From: Paracoccus sanguinis
GTDB taxonomy: Bacteria > Pseudomonadota > Alphaproteobacteria > Rhodobacterales > Rhodobacteraceae
Assembly: GCF_900106665.1 (NCBI RefSeq)
Contig: NZ_FNNA01000005.1
Location: 62,001 to 126,000, forward strand
DNA length: 64,000 bases
Direction of reading: 5' to 3'
A model generated the notes under the pieces. That model saw only the letters and a program-made list of their open reading frames with translations. It did no database searches and was not told the origin of the DNA. Below, piece by piece: positions 47,984 to 57,518 of the stretch. Each line of letters starts with the position of its first letter. Position 1 is the stretch's first letter. The translations under genes were made by a program, and so were the position numbers.

Positions 47984-49135
47984 TCAGGCCAGCGCCCGCA
48001 GGATCGCATTGAGCACCGGCCGCCCCGCGGCCGTGACCCGCAGCCGGTCCGCGTCGGTCTCGACGAACCCCATGCCGCGCAGCTCCTCGACGGCCCGCGC
48101 ATCCAGCTCCCGGCCGGCCAGCCGCGCATAGCGTCCCAAGTCCATTCCCTCGGCCAGCCGCAACGACATGAGCAGATACTCCGTGGCCTGCTCGTCCCGC
48201 GGCACCACCACCCGCGGCGCCTCGCCGGACCCGGCATCAACAGCAGCCAACCACGCGCCCGGCGCCCGCGGCGCTTCGGTCGCCCACCGCTGACCGTCGA
48301 GCGTCACCCGCCCGTGCGCGCCCGGCCCGATCCCGACCCAATCCCCCTGTCGCCAATAGACGAGGTTGTGCCGGCTCTCGGATCCCGGCGCCGCATGGTT
48401 CGAGACCTCATACGCCGGCATCCCGTGCGCGGCACAAATATCCTGCGTTTCCAGATACATATCAGCGGCAAGATCATCGTCCGGCAGACCGCGCAGCTTC
48501 CCGGCCGCGGCCCGCGCCCCAAACACTGTCCCGTCCTCGACGGTCAGCTGGTAAAGCGACAGGTGATCCACGGCCATCGACAGCGCCTCGCGCAACTCCC
48601 GTCGCCAGGCCTCGCGCGACTGGTCCTGCCGGGCATAAATCAGATCGAAACTCACCCGGCCGAAGCATCCCCGCGCGACGTCGAACGCCGCCCGCGCCTC
48701 GGCGACGGTGTGCATCCGCCCCAGCCGGCGCAGATCGGCGTCGTCGAGCGCCTGCACCCCCATCGACAGCCGGTTCACCCCGGCGTCGGCATAGGCCTGG
48801 AACCGCCCCCGCTCGACACTGCCGGGGTTGGCCTCGAGGGTGATCTCGATGTCGTTGGCCAGCGGCCACGCCGCCCGTGCGGCGTGGATCACCCCCGCCA
48901 CCACCTCCGGCGCCATCAGCGAGGGCGTGCCGCCGCCGAAGAACAGGCTGCCCAGCACCCGACCCGGGGTCTCTGCCGCAGCCCGGGCGATCTCGGCCAC
49001 ATAGGCCGCCAGCCACCGCCCCTGGTCGATGGTCACCGCGACATGGCTGTTGAAATCGCAATACGGACATTTCGAGGCGCAGAAGGGCCAGTGGACGTAA
49101 AGCCCGAACCCGCCGTTCCGCCAGTCCTCGCTCAT
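47984..49135 (-). CDS. hemW: HemW, radical SAM heme chaperone-like protein
   Basis: The 383-residue product has the radical SAM motif YVHWPFCASKCPYCDFNSHV, with Cys spaced CxxxCxxC, and FGGGTPSLM. It is related to coproporphyrinogen oxidase HemN but is shorter, and lacks the HemN N-terminal segment, as HemW does. HemW is thought to insert heme into respiratory proteins. The SAM cluster and substrate residues VNRLSMGVQALDD are intact. It overlaps the RidA gene by four bases. Confidence 0.93.
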   Translation of the reverse strand: MSEDWRNGGFGLYVHWPFCASKCPYCDFNSHVAVTIDQGRWLAAYVAEIARAAAETPGRVLGSLFFGGGTPSLMAPEVVAGVIHAARAAWPLANDIEITLEANPGSVERGRFQAYADAGVNRLSMGVQALDDADLRRLGRMHTVAEARAAFDVARGCFGRVSFDLIYARQDQSREAWRRELREALSMAVDHLSLYQLTVEDGTVFGARAAAGKLRGLPDDDLAADMYLETQDICAAHGMPAYEVSNHAAPGSESRHNLVYWRQGDWVGIGPGAHGRVTLDGQRWATEAPRAPGAWLAAVDAGSGEAPRVVVPRDEQATEYLLMSLRLAEGMDLGRYARLAGRELDARAVEELRGMGFVETDADRLRVTAAGRPVLNAILRALA

Positions 49136-49506
49136 TCCCGCAACGCCGTCACTTCGATCTCGACCTTCATCTCGGGCCGGATCAGCCCGGCCACCACCAT
49201 CGTCGCTGCCGGCCGCACCTCGCCCATCCAGCGCGCGAGAACCGGCGCGATCTCCCCGACGAGCGCAGCGTCTGTGACAGTGTACTGCACCCGCACCACG
49301 TCGCTCATCCCGAACCCGGCATCGGCCAGCACCGTCGCGATGGTGGAAAAGGCGTTCTCCGCCTGATCCGCCGCCCCCTCGGGCATCGCCATCGCGGCGT
49401 AATCATAGCCCGTGGTGCCCGAGACGAAACACCACGGCCCTTTCACTACCGCCCGGCTGTAGCCCAGCTCCGCCTCGAACGGCGACCCGCTCGAGATCCT
49501 ACGCAA
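49132..49506 (-). CDS. RidA family protein
   Basis: RidA family enzymes hydrolyse reactive enamine/imine intermediates. The product from TTG 49506 has 124 residues ([20 protein letters not shown]) with WCFVSGTTGYDY and VRVQYTVTD, then EIEVTALRE at the end. Arg and Glu residues of the active site are present in VRPAATMVVAGLIRPEMKVEIEV. No ATG with a good ribosome binding site is found; the TTG overlaps the rdgB stop by eight bases and sits where homologues start. The start is uncertain by a few codons. Confidence 0.82.
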   Translation of the reverse strand: MRRISSGSPFEAELGYSRAVVKGPWCFVSGTTGYDYAAMAMPEGAADQAENAFSTIATVLADAGFGMSDVVRVQYTVTDAALVGEIAPVLARWMGEVRPAATMVVAGLIRPEMKVEIEVTALRE

Positions 49507-50104
49507 GTGCCGCCTCCAGCGCTGCAAAGGCGCGGGCCCGGTGGCTGATGGCATTCTTCTCGGCGAAATCCATCTCGGCATAGGTCCGGTCATGCCCGTC
49601 GGGGATGAACATCGGGTCATACCCGTGCCCCAGCGCCCCGCGCGGCGGCCACACGAGCCGCCCCGGCGCGACACCCTCGAACACCTGCTCGTCGCCCTCG
49701 GGCGTCAGCAGCACCAGCGTCGCCCGGAACTGCGCCCGCCGCGGCTCGGGGGCGCCCCGCGCCTCGAGCGCCTCCCACGTCCGCCGCATCGCCTGCATGA
49801 AGTCGCGGCCCGCGCCGGTCTCGGCCCAGTCCGCGGTGTGCACACCAGGCGCCCCGTCCAGCCCGTCCACGGTGATCCCGCTGTCGTCCGCCAGCACCGG
49901 CAGCCCAGTCGCCTCCATCGCCGCGCGGGCCTTGATCCGGGCATTGCCGACAAAACTCTCCTCGGTCTCGGCCGGCTCGGGAAGCCCGTGCTCGGCCGCG
50001 CCCGTCACGGTGATCCCCAGCGGCGCGAACAACGCCCGCATCTCCTCGAGCTTGCCGGCGTTGTGCGTGGCGATCAGCAGCGTCCGCCCGGCCCACGCGC
50101 TCAT
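49499..50104 (-). CDS. rdgB: RdgB/HAM1 family non-canonical purine NTP pyrophosphatase
   Basis: RdgB cleaves ITP, dITP and XTP to monophosphates, keeping them out of nucleic acids. The 201-residue product has [40 protein letters not shown] and [16 protein letters not shown], with conserved acidic residues. It overlaps the rph stop by four bases and forms a leftward unit rph-rdgB-ridA-hemW. Confidence 0.95.
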   Translation of the reverse strand: MSAWAGRTLLIATHNAGKLEEMRALFAPLGITVTGAAEHGLPEPAETEESFVGNARIKARAAMEATGLPVLADDSGITVDGLDGAPGVHTADWAETGAGRDFMQAMRRTWEALEARGAPEPRRAQFRATLVLLTPEGDEQVFEGVAPGRLVWPPRGALGHGYDPMFIPDGHDRTYAEMDFAEKNAISHRARAFAALEAALA

Positions 50105-50823
50105 GCCGCCGCCCCGATCGCCGCCTTCTGCGCCGCGACCAGTCCGGCCACGCCCTGCTCGGCCAGATCCAGCAGCTCAACCATCTGCGCGCGCGAGAAC
50201 GCGGCGCCCTCGGCCGACATCTGCACCTCGATCAGCCGGCCCGCGCCGGTCAGGACGAAGTTGCCGTCCGTCCCGGCCTCGCTGTCCTCGGCATAGTCGA
50301 GATCCAGCACCGGTTGCCCGGCATAGATGCCGCAGCTTACCGCCGCGACGTGATCGAGGATCGGGTCGCTGGTCAGCACCCGCGCCGCGAGCATCCGGTT
50401 CACCGCCAGCCGCAGCGCCACCCACCCGCCGGTGATCGCCGCGCAGCGGGTGCCGCCGTCCGCCTGGATGACGTCGCAGTCGATGACGATCTGCCGCTCT
50501 CCCAGCGCCGGCCGGTCCACGCCGGCCCGCAGCGCACGACCCACAAGCCGTTGAATCTCCTGCGTTCTTCCCGACTGCTTGCCCGCCGCCGCCTCGCGCC
50601 GGTTGCGGGTATGGGTGGCGCGCGGCAGCATCCCGTATTCCGCCGTGACCCAGCCCTGCCCGGTGCCGCGCAGGAACGGTGGCGGCTTGTCCTCAACCGA
50701 GGCCGAGCAAAGGACATGGGTGTTGCCGACCCGGATCAGGCACGAGCCCTCGGCATGGGCCATCACCCCGGTTTCGATTGAAATCGGCCGCAATTCGCCT
50801 AACGTCCTGCCAGAGGGTCGCAT
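50101..50823 (-). CDS. rph: ribonuclease PH
   Basis: RNase PH trims the 3' ends of tRNA precursors by phosphorolysis. The 240-residue product starts [19 protein letters not shown], with [39 protein letters not shown] as the family core and [22 protein letters not shown] ([17 protein letters not shown]) catalytic block. The ATG at 50823 removes an unrelated upstream extension. It is divergent from hrcA. Confidence 0.96.
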   Translation of the reverse strand: MRPSGRTLGELRPISIETGVMAHAEGSCLIRVGNTHVLCSASVEDKPPPFLRGTGQGWVTAEYGMLPRATHTRNRREAAAGKQSGRTQEIQRLVGRALRAGVDRPALGERQIVIDCDVIQADGGTRCAAITGGWVALRLAVNRMLAARVLTSDPILDHVAAVSCGIYAGQPVLDLDYAEDSEAGTDGNFVLTGAGRLIEVQMSAEGAAFSRAQMVELLDLAEQGVAGLVAAQKAAIGAAA

Positions 50824-50947
50824 GGGGTGATCCTTTCCCGCCCGGTTGTCGGGCCCGGTCCGCGCCGGGCACCTGCCGCCGCTTCCGCCGGGGCCGCATT
50901 GCCCGGCCCGTCCAGATACAGGCCTCGCCCGCGCCACCGCAACCCGA

Positions 50948-52024
50948 ATGCCCGACCCCGCCAACCCGCCCAGCCCGCCCGCAGGTCCGCTCGCCGACCT
51001 GAACGACCGCTCGCGCGAGGTCTTCCGCCGCGTGGTCGAGCTCTACCTCGAGACCGGAGAGCCGGTCGGCTCGCGCACGCTGACCCGCGGCATGGCCGTG
51101 TCGGCGGCGACGATCCGCAACGTGATGCAGGATCTCGAATACATGGGGCTGCTCGAAAGCCCCCATGTCTCGGCCGGCCGCTTCCCGACCCAGCAGGGCC
51201 TGCGCCTCTTCGTGGACGGGCTGATGGAGGCCGGGCCGATCCGCCCCGAGGACCGCGCCATGATCGCCGAGATCGTCGGCGACACCGCCCCCGACACGGG
51301 CGCGCTGCTCGACCGCGTCTCGACCGCCCTCTCGCGCCTCACCCGCGGCGCCTCGGTGGTGCTGATGCCGCGCCAGGCCGAGGCGCCGCTGAAGCACATC
51401 GAGTTCGTGAGCCTCGCCCCCGACCGGGCGCTGGTGATCCTCGTCTTCGCCGATGGCCGGGTGGAAAACCGCCTGTTCAGCCCGCCCCCCGGCCAGACTC
51501 CCAGCTCGCTGCGCGAGGCCGGCAACTTCCTCTCGGCCCGCGCCGAGGGCCATACGCTGGCCGAGCTGCGCCGCGACATGGCGACCCACATCGCCCAGGG
51601 TCGGCGCGAGATCGACAGCCTCGCCGCCCAGCTCGCCGAGGCCGGTCTCGCCTCGTGGGACGCCGAGGCCCCCGATCCGCGCCTGATCGTCCGCGGCCGC
51701 GCGCATCTTCTGGAACACGAGGCCGCCGACCTCGACCGCATCCGCAGCCTCTTCGACGACCTCGAGCGCAAGCGCGACATCGCCCGCTTCCTCGAACTCG
51801 CCGAAGAGGGCGAGGGGGTGCGCATCTTCATCGGCTCCGAGAACCAGCTTTTCTCACTTTCGGGTTCCTCTCTCGTCGTTTCCTCCTATATGAACGCTGA
51901 CCGAAAGATCGTGGGCGCCGTGGGCGTGATCGGGCCGACCCGGCTCAATTACGGGCGCATCGTCCCGATCGTGGATTACACCGCCCAGCTGGTCGGTCGG
52001 GTGCTGTCCGACCGGAAAGGATGA
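50948..52024 (+). CDS. hrcA: heat-inducible transcription repressor HrcA
   Basis: HrcA represses groESL-type heat-shock genes by binding CIRCE elements. The product from ATG 50948 has 358 residues. It has a winged helix with [38 protein letters not shown], and the C-terminal GAF-like domain ending [23 protein letters not shown]. No CIRCE is seen upstream, so it may be controlled otherwise or act on promoters elsewhere. grpE follows four bases later. Confidence 0.94.
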   Translation: MPDPANPPSPPAGPLADLNDRSREVFRRVVELYLETGEPVGSRTLTRGMAVSAATIRNVMQDLEYMGLLESPHVSAGRFPTQQGLRLFVDGLMEAGPIRPEDRAMIAEIVGDTAPDTGALLDRVSTALSRLTRGASVVLMPRQAEAPLKHIEFVSLAPDRALVILVFADGRVENRLFSPPPGQTPSSLREAGNFLSARAEGHTLAELRRDMATHIAQGRREIDSLAAQLAEAGLASWDAEAPDPRLIVRGRAHLLEHEAADLDRIRSLFDDLERKRDIARFLELAEEGEGVRIFIGSENQLFSLSGSSLVVSSYMNADRKIVGAVGVIGPTRLNYGRIVPIVDYTAQLVGRVLSDRKG

Positions 52025-52028
52025 GACG

Positions 52029-52595
52029 ATGAGCGACACGCCAAACCCCAACGACCTGTCCGACATTCCGCTGGATGCCGACCGCCCCACGGCGCTCGAC
52101 GACCTGCTCGACCAGGACGCCGCGGACCCGATGGCCGCGCTGGCGGCCGAGCGCGACGACTACCGCGACCGCTTCATGCGGGCGCTGGCGGATGCCGAGA
52201 ACGCCCGCAAGCGCGCCGACAAGGACCGCCGCGAGGCCGAGAACTACGGCGGCTCACGCCTCGCCCGCGACCTCTTGCCCGTCTATGACGCCCTGCACCG
52301 CGCGATCGAGGCGGCGGGGGCCGAGCGCGCCGCCGCCCCGCAGCTGATCGAAGGGGTCGAGCTGACCCTGCGCGAGCTGCAGAACGTCTTCTCCCGCCAC
52401 GGCATCCGGGTCATCAGCCCCGCCCCGGGCGACCGCTTCGACCCGCAGAGCCACGAGGCGATGTTCGAGGCGCCGGTCCCGAACACCAGCGCCGGCGACA
52501 TCATTCAGGTGATGTCCAACGGCTTCATGCTGCACGACCGGCTGCTGCGCGCGGCGCAGGTCGGCGTGTCCTCGACCCCGGCCAGCGCCGGCTGA
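52029..52595 (+). CDS. grpE: GrpE nucleotide exchange factor
   Basis: GrpE releases ADP from DnaK. The 188-residue product has an acidic N-terminus, a long helix (RDRFMRALADAENARKRADKDRREAENYGGSRLARDLLPVYDAL), and the C-terminal block EAMFEAPVPNTSAGDIIQVMSNGFMLHDRLLRAAQV. It lies four bases after hrcA; dnaK is not in the window. Confidence 0.96.
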   Translation: MSDTPNPNDLSDIPLDADRPTALDDLLDQDAADPMAALAAERDDYRDRFMRALADAENARKRADKDRREAENYGGSRLARDLLPVYDALHRAIEAAGAERAAAPQLIEGVELTLRELQNVFSRHGIRVISPAPGDRFDPQSHEAMFEAPVPNTSAGDIIQVMSNGFMLHDRLLRAAQVGVSSTPASAG

Positions 52596-52620
52596 GCGGC
52601 GCGGGGACGGCCTCGGCCCG

Positions 52621-53718
52621 ATGCCTGACCCGATCCTCCGACCCGAGGCGGTGTTCGACGGCCACCGCCTCGTCCGCCGCGTGGCGCTGCGCCTGTCGGA
52701 CCCCCCGCAGATCGTCCCGGACCCGCCGGCGGACGCCCGGCCTATCGCCGGCATCGTGAGCCCCGGGCTCATCGACCTGCAGGTGAACGGCGGCGGCGGG
52801 GTGCTGTTCAACGCCGATCCCACACCCGAGGGGATCGCCGCGATCCTCGCCGCGCATCGCCGCTTCGGCACCACCCGGCTCCTCCCCACGCTCATCACCG
52901 ACGCCCCCGAGGTCGCCGAGGCCGTCGCCGCCGCCATCCGCGCCGTCTGGGGCACCCCCGGGCTGCTCGGCTTGCACCTCGAAGGCCCCCACATCGCCCC
53001 CGCCCGCCGCGGCACCCACGCCGCGCGCCACATCCGCCCCCTCGACGACCGCACCCTGACGCTGGCCGAGTCACTGCGCGCCGACGGCATCCCGCTGCTC
53101 CTCACCCTCGCGCCCGAGGCCGCCACCCCCACCCAGATCGGCCGCCTCACCGCCGCCGGCGTGGTCGTCTCGCTCGGCCACAGCGACGCCACCGCCGCCG
53201 AGACCGAGGCCGCGCTGGCCGCAGGCGCCCGCAACTTCACCCATCTCTTCAACGCCATGTCGCAGATGCAGGGGCGCGAGCCCGGCATGGTCGGCGCAGC
53301 GATCCTCTCGGACGCCGAGATCGGCATGATCTGCGACGGCCACCACGTCAGCGACGCCATGCTGACCCTCGCCCTGCGCGCCCACGGTGCCGGGCGGTGC
53401 CACATCGTCTCGGACGCCATGCCCACGGTCGGCGGCCCGGACCACTTCACTCTCTACGGCCAGACGATCCGCGTGGCCGACGGCCGCCTGATCAACGCCG
53501 AAGGCCGCCTCGCCGGCGCCCACACGACGATGGCCGACGGGGTCGCCCGTCTCGCCAAGACCCTCGGCCAGCCCCTGGAAACCGCTCTGCGCATGGCAAT
53601 CACCAACCCCGCCCGCGTCATCGGCGCCGAACCGTCGCTCGAATCCCAGCCCGCCGCCGACCTGCTGCTATGGGACGCCGCGCTCAAACCGCGCTTCCTC
53701 ACCGAAGCGCTGGACTGA
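52621..53718 (+). CDS. nagA: N-acetylglucosamine-6-phosphate deacetylase
   Basis: NagA deacetylates GlcNAc-6-phosphate on the route to fructose-6-phosphate and murein recycling. The 365-residue amidohydrolase has SPGLIDLQVNGGGGV, the metal Glu in HLEGPHIAPARRGTHA, His in SLGHSDATAAE and THLFNAMSQM, and the catalytic Asp in SDAMPTVGG. It follows grpE by 25 bases but is probably separate. A GlcNAc-like ROK kinase gene (3.6 kb) could supply its substrate. Confidence 0.94.
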   Translation: MPDPILRPEAVFDGHRLVRRVALRLSDPPQIVPDPPADARPIAGIVSPGLIDLQVNGGGGVLFNADPTPEGIAAILAAHRRFGTTRLLPTLITDAPEVAEAVAAAIRAVWGTPGLLGLHLEGPHIAPARRGTHAARHIRPLDDRTLTLAESLRADGIPLLLTLAPEAATPTQIGRLTAAGVVVSLGHSDATAAETEAALAAGARNFTHLFNAMSQMQGREPGMVGAAILSDAEIGMICDGHHVSDAMLTLALRAHGAGRCHIVSDAMPTVGGPDHFTLYGQTIRVADGRLINAEGRLAGAHTTMADGVARLAKTLGQPLETALRMAITNPARVIGAEPSLESQPAADLLLWDAALKPRFLTEALD

Positions 53719-53724
53719 TCGCGC

Positions 53725-54861
53725 CTACATCACCGCGCCGATCTGCCAGGGCACGAACTCGTTGTCCCCAAGCCCCAGCGCCTCGCTCTTGGTGACCTGA
53801 CCCGAGGCCGTCGCCACGATCAGCGCCACGATCTCGCGCGCCTTCGCCTCGAGGCTGACCCCCTGCGACAGCACGTCGCCGCAGTTCAGGTCCATGTCGT
53901 CCGGCATCGCCACGTAAAGGCGGTCGTTCGTGGCCAGCTTGATCGTCGGCGCAGGTTTCGAACCGAACGCCGACCCGCGCCCGGTGGTGAACACGATCAG
54001 CTGCGCGCCCCCCGCGATCTGCCCCGTGACCGACACCGGGTCATACCCCGGCGTATCCATGAAGCTCAGCCCCGGCGCGGTGATCGGCGCGCCATAGGCC
54101 AGCACGTCGTTGAGCGGCGAGCTGCCGGCCTTGGCCACCGCACCCAACGACTTTTCGAGGATCGTCGTCAGCCCGCCGGCCTTGTTCCCCGGGCTGGGAT
54201 TGTTGTCCATCGAGCCGCCGTTCCTGGCGCAATAATCCTCCCACCAGCGGATCTGCGCCAGCAGCCGGTCGGCCAACTCGGGCCGCGCCACCCGGTCAAG
54301 CAGCAACCGTTCGGCACCATATATCTCCGAGGTCTCCGACAGCACGACCGAGGCCCCCTGCGCGGCAAGCATGTCGCAGGCCACCCCCAGCGCCGGGTTG
54401 GCGGTCACCCCCGACAGCCCGTCCGAGCCGCCGCACTGCAGCCCGATCGCCAGCGCCGAGAGCGGCGCCGGGGCGCGGGTCGCGCGGTTCACCTCGGGCA
54501 GCATCTCGCGCACCCGCGCCTTGATGGCGTCGATCGTGGCGCGGGTGCCGCCGGTCTCCTGGATGGTCAGACCGTGGAACCGCGCCGCCTCGCCCAGCCC
54601 CTGCTTCATCCGGGCGATCTGCATCACCTCGCAGCCCAGCCCGACGCACAGCGCGGCCGCGACGTTCGGATGCCCGGCGTGGCCCGCGAGCACCCGCTGC
54701 AACGCCCCGAACCCCTCGCCGGTCGCGGCCATCCCGCAACCCGTGCCGTGGGCAAAGGCCGCTACCCCGTCCACGTTCGGATACGCGTCGAGCGCGCCCT
54801 CGATCCGCAGCTCTTCCGCGGCCCGGCGGATCACCGTGGCGGAACAGTTCACCGTCGCCAC
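53725..54861 (-). CDS. uxaA: UxaA family altronate dehydratase, C-terminal part (downstream of an in-frame amber codon)
   Basis: This piece carries the catalytic domain of altronate dehydratase: ATVNCSATVIRRAAEEL, AFAHGTGCGMA, CVGLGCEVMQIARM, LQCGGSDGLSGVTANPALG and NPSPGNKAGGLTTILEKSLGAVAKAG. The frame upstream of it is open and in the same register back to a TAG at 54889-54891, and encodes VGTRNFIALV, which normally joins the two domains. So 53725-55203 is one 493-codon gene split by a stop. Translation of this part could start at the GTG at 54861. Either it is a pseudogene remnant or, as in genera with two-subunit enzymes, an independent subunit. Activity is uncertain. Confidence 0.75.
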   Translation of the reverse strand: MATVNCSATVIRRAAEELRIEGALDAYPNVDGVAAFAHGTGCGMAATGEGFGALQRVLAGHAGHPNVAAALCVGLGCEVMQIARMKQGLGEAARFHGLTIQETGGTRATIDAIKARVREMLPEVNRATRAPAPLSALAIGLQCGGSDGLSGVTANPALGVACDMLAAQGASVVLSETSEIYGAERLLLDRVARPELADRLLAQIRWWEDYCARNGGSMDNNPSPGNKAGGLTTILEKSLGAVAKAGSSPLNDVLAYGAPITAPGLSFMDTPGYDPVSVTGQIAGGAQLIVFTTGRGSAFGSKPAPTIKLATNDRLYVAMPDDMDLNCGDVLSQGVSLEAKAREIVALIVATASGQVTKSEALGLGDNEFVPWQIGAVM

Positions 54862-54888
54862 CAGCGCGATGAAGTTCCGTGTGCCGAC

Positions 54889-55203
54889 CTACCCGCCCGG
54901 CCGGTGATAGCCAAGAAAGCTGTCCTGCGGCCCGGCAAAGCGGTCGCGCGCCGCTTCGGCCGCGGCCAGCCCCGCGCCGGGGGCGTAGTCGCGGCCATGC
55001 TCGCCAAAGACCATGTTGTGCGTATGGACGTGCTCGCCCGGCGAGATCGGCGCGGTCGCGTAGCCGATCACCTGCCCGTACTTGATGACCGCCTCGCCGG
55101 GCGCCATCGTGCGCAGCGCCACCTTGTGCCCCTGCGGCGCCACTCCCCGTGCGGTCAGGATCGCCACGCTGTCGGCGGGGTTGAGGATAATCTCGTCAGC
55201 CAT
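54889..55203 (-). CDS. uxaA: UxaA family SAF domain protein (N-terminal part of the interrupted altronate dehydratase)
   Basis: The 104-residue piece has the SAF domain of UxaA (ILNPADSVAILTARGVAPQGHKVALRTMAPGE, VIKYGQVIGYATAPISPGEHVHTHNMV) and ends GYHRPGG at a TAG. Intact homologues continue with Arg-Val-Gly-Thr-Arg-Asn, and that sequence is present in frame after the TAG. Altronate dehydratase takes D-altronate to 2-keto-3-deoxygluconate in hexuronate breakdown. The fructuronate reductase-like gene overlaps its start by eight bases, so the two are transcribed together. Confidence 0.75.
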   Translation of the reverse strand: MADEIILNPADSVAILTARGVAPQGHKVALRTMAPGEAVIKYGQVIGYATAPISPGEHVHTHNMVFGEHGRDYAPGAGLAAAEAARDRFAGPQDSFLGYHRPGG

Positions 55204-56623
55204 GCGTCACCTCCCGGGCGCTCGCGCGCGCCCCCTGTTGCACTAACCGGGTCAGCGCGGCAGTGAGGTCGCGGCGGAACCCGGCGTCCCCGGCCAAGGC
55301 CGGCGGCACCACCTGCGTAAGCTGCAGGAACCCGTCCACCGTCGCCGCCGGATCGTAGTCGCGCCACAGCGCCGCGAGCTCAGGGGCGAGCGGGTCGCGC
55401 ACGTCGATCGCCTCGCCTGCCTCGTCCTTCCCCGAGACGTAGCGCAGCCAGGCCGCCACCGCGAGCGTCAGCCCCGGCACGGGGTGCCCCGCGGCGCGCG
55501 CCTCGGCGATGGTCGAGAGGATGCGCTGCGGCAGCTTCTGGCTGCCGTCCATGGCGATCTGCCAGGTCCGGTGGCGGATCGCGGGGTTGGCATAGCGCGA
55601 TGCAAGCGCCTGTGCATAGGCACCCAGATCGACGCCCGGCGGGGCGTCGAGAACCGGAATGATCTCGTCGCGCCACAGCCCCTGCACGAAGGCCGCGAAC
55701 ACCGGGTCCGCCATCGTATCGGCAATCGTCTCGTGCCCCGAGAGATAGCCCAGATAGGCCAGCGCCGAATGCGTGCCGTTCAGCATCCGCAGCTTCATGT
55801 GCTCGAACGGGGTCACGTCGGCCACGAGCTGCGCCCCTGCGGCCTCGACCCGTGGACGCGGCCCGGCAAAGCGGTCCTCGATGACCCATTGCAGGAACGG
55901 CTCGTGCAGGACCGGGGCCGCATCGTGAATGCCGGTCGCGGCCTCGAGCCGGGCAATGTCGGCTGCCGTCGTGGCCGGCACGATCCGGTCCACCATGCTC
56001 AAGGGGAACGCCACCGTCTCGGCGATCCAGTCCGCAAGCGCCGGGTCGATCAGCGCGGCGAGTTCCGTCACCACGTCGCGCACCACCCGACCGTTCTCGG
56101 GCAGGTTGTCGCAGCAGAGGACCGTGACCGGCCCCAGCCCCCGCGCCCGGCGCAGCGCCAGCGCGCGGACCAGATACCCCGGCGCCGAACGTGGCAGCGG
56201 GTGAGCGAGGTCGTGGCGGATGTCCGGATGACTGCGGTCCAGCCGCCCGGTGGCCGGTTCATGGCAATAGCCCTTTTCGGTCACCGTCAGGCTGATGACC
56301 GCAACCTCTGGCGCGGCCATCGCCTCCAGCACCGCGGCGGGCGCCTCGGGCGCGACCAGCACGTCGCGAAGGATCTCGACGACCTGGGCCCGGCTGCCGT
56401 CCGGGCCAAGTTCGACCGCCGTATAGGCCCAGCCCTGCGGCTTCAGCCGATCCCGGGTGTCGGGTGAGCGCAGTGAAACGCCGGTGATCCCCCAGTTCTC
56501 ATCCGCCGCCGCGGCCGCGCGCGCGATCACCAGCGCGCCGTGGGCCCGAAAGAACGCACCAAGCCCGAGGTGAACGATGCGGGCCGGTGTGTGCGCAGGG
56601 GTGCGGGTCAGGCGTTGGCTCAC
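55196..56623 (-). CDS. uxuB: mannitol dehydrogenase family oxidoreductase (fructuronate reductase-like)
   Basis: The 475-residue product has the NAD-binding start ARIVHLGLGAFFRAHGALV, CCDNLPENGRVVRDV and ESWQ-less blocks HEPFLQWVIEDRFAG and KLRMLNGTHSALAYLGYL (catalytic Lys region) of the polyol/hexuronate dehydrogenase family. With altronate dehydratase directly after it, a role as fructuronate (or tagaturonate) reductase in uronate breakdown is likely; mannitol dehydrogenase is an alternative. A GntR-type operator-like sequence lies 43 bp upstream of its start. Confidence 0.85.
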   Translation of the reverse strand: MSQRLTRTPAHTPARIVHLGLGAFFRAHGALVIARAAAAADENWGITGVSLRSPDTRDRLKPQGWAYTAVELGPDGSRAQVVEILRDVLVAPEAPAAVLEAMAAPEVAVISLTVTEKGYCHEPATGRLDRSHPDIRHDLAHPLPRSAPGYLVRALALRRARGLGPVTVLCCDNLPENGRVVRDVVTELAALIDPALADWIAETVAFPLSMVDRIVPATTAADIARLEAATGIHDAAPVLHEPFLQWVIEDRFAGPRPRVEAAGAQLVADVTPFEHMKLRMLNGTHSALAYLGYLSGHETIADTMADPVFAAFVQGLWRDEIIPVLDAPPGVDLGAYAQALASRYANPAIRHRTWQIAMDGSQKLPQRILSTIAEARAAGHPVPGLTLAVAAWLRYVSGKDEAGEAIDVRDPLAPELAALWRDYDPAATVDGFLQLTQVVPPALAGDAGFRRDLTAALTRLVQQGARASAREVTHG

Positions 56624-56665
56624 GCAATTGGCTCCTTACGGCCCGACGAGTGTGACGGTCAGAAA

Positions 56666-56675
56666 TTGTATACCA
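56666..56675. promoter_or_regulatory. candidate GntR (UxuR/ExuR-like) operator
   Basis: TTGTATACCA differs by one base from the TGGTATACCA core of the operator AATTGGTATACCAATT recognised by hexuronate GntR/FCD regulators. It lies 43-52 bp upstream of the uxuB-like start codon, a fitting place. No second site is seen. Confidence 0.4.
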
Positions 56676-56832
56676 GATGAGATAACGACAGCGCGGTGAA
56701 ATGCAAACCCCGCGCGCCGCGGCGGCCACCCGGCCCTTGGGCGCGTCCGCAAATCCCCCACTTTCCGCCGACTTGCGCGACCTCGGCCGCTGGCTCACGC
56801 TCGCAGCCATATGGTTTAGCGGAGGACGAACC

Positions 56833-57411
56833 ATGGTGAACATCCACCCCGCCGTGGACAACGGCATCCCGCGCGCGGCGCCGGGCTTTTCCGGCGGGAC
56901 GCTGACCTGCCACTGCGCCAGCGACCCGGTCAAGGTCCGCGTCGGCGCCCAGACCGCGCACAACCACGTCTGCGGCTGCACCAAGTGCTGGAAGCCCGAC
57001 GGTGCGATCTTCGCCCAGATCGCCGTCGTCGGCCGCGACGCGGTCGAGGTGCTCGAGAACGGCGACAAGCTCGCCATCGTCAACAAGGATGCCCCGATCC
57101 AGCGCTACGCCTGCACCGGCTGCGGCGTGCACATGTACGGGCGGATCGAGAACACCGAGCACCCGTTCTACGGGCTTGACTTCGTCCACACCGAGCTGTC
57201 GGACGAGGACGGCTGGTCCGAGCCGGGCTTTGCCGCCTTCGTCTCGTCGATCATCGAATCGGGGGTCAGCCCCGACCGCATGGACGCGGTGCGCGCCCGG
57301 TTGCGCGAGATCGGGCTCGAGCCCTATGACGCGCTCTCGCCGCCGCTGATGGACGCCATCGCCACGCATGTGGCCAAGAAATCCGGCAAGCTCGGCACGC
57401 TGCACGTCTGA
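56833..57411 (+). CDS. gfa: S-(hydroxymethyl)glutathione synthase
   Basis: Gfa speeds the joining of formaldehyde and glutathione. The 192-residue product has two zinc sites: [12 protein letters not shown] with [18 protein letters not shown], and [28 protein letters not shown] is specific to true Gfa. The start at 56833 has GGAGGA upstream. Length matches Paracoccus Gfa. flhA, which uses its product, is next, after a hairpin. Confidence 0.95.
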   Translation: MVNIHPAVDNGIPRAAPGFSGGTLTCHCASDPVKVRVGAQTAHNHVCGCTKCWKPDGAIFAQIAVVGRDAVEVLENGDKLAIVNKDAPIQRYACTGCGVHMYGRIENTEHPFYGLDFVHTELSDEDGWSEPGFAAFVSSIIESGVSPDRMDAVRARLREIGLEPYDALSPPLMDAIATHVAKKSGKLGTLHV

Positions 57412-57436
57412 GCCGGCGCCGGCCAAGCCATCCCGC

Positions 57437-57460
57437 GGGGGCCGGTTCGCGCCGGCCCCC
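57437..57460 (+). terminator. hairpin between gfa and flhA
   Basis: GGGGGCCGG and CCGGCCCCC form a 9-bp perfect stem with a TTCGCG loop, 25 bases after gfa. It could reduce readthrough to flhA or stabilise gfa mRNA; no T run follows. Confidence 0.5.
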
Positions 57461-57518
57461 CGAGCCATGACCAGAACCACGATCAGACCCTGATGACCCG
57501 AACCCGAGGAGCCCCGAG

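Noticed and set aside
48425..48440. Another AAATATCC match to the 3'-end motif
   Set aside because: It lies inside the hemW coding region and lacks the CCCC/GGG flanks and hairpins, so it is taken as chance.
50824..50947. CIRCE element upstream of hrcA
   Set aside because: I looked for TTAGCACTC and GAGTGCTAA halves in the rph-hrcA gap and found none.
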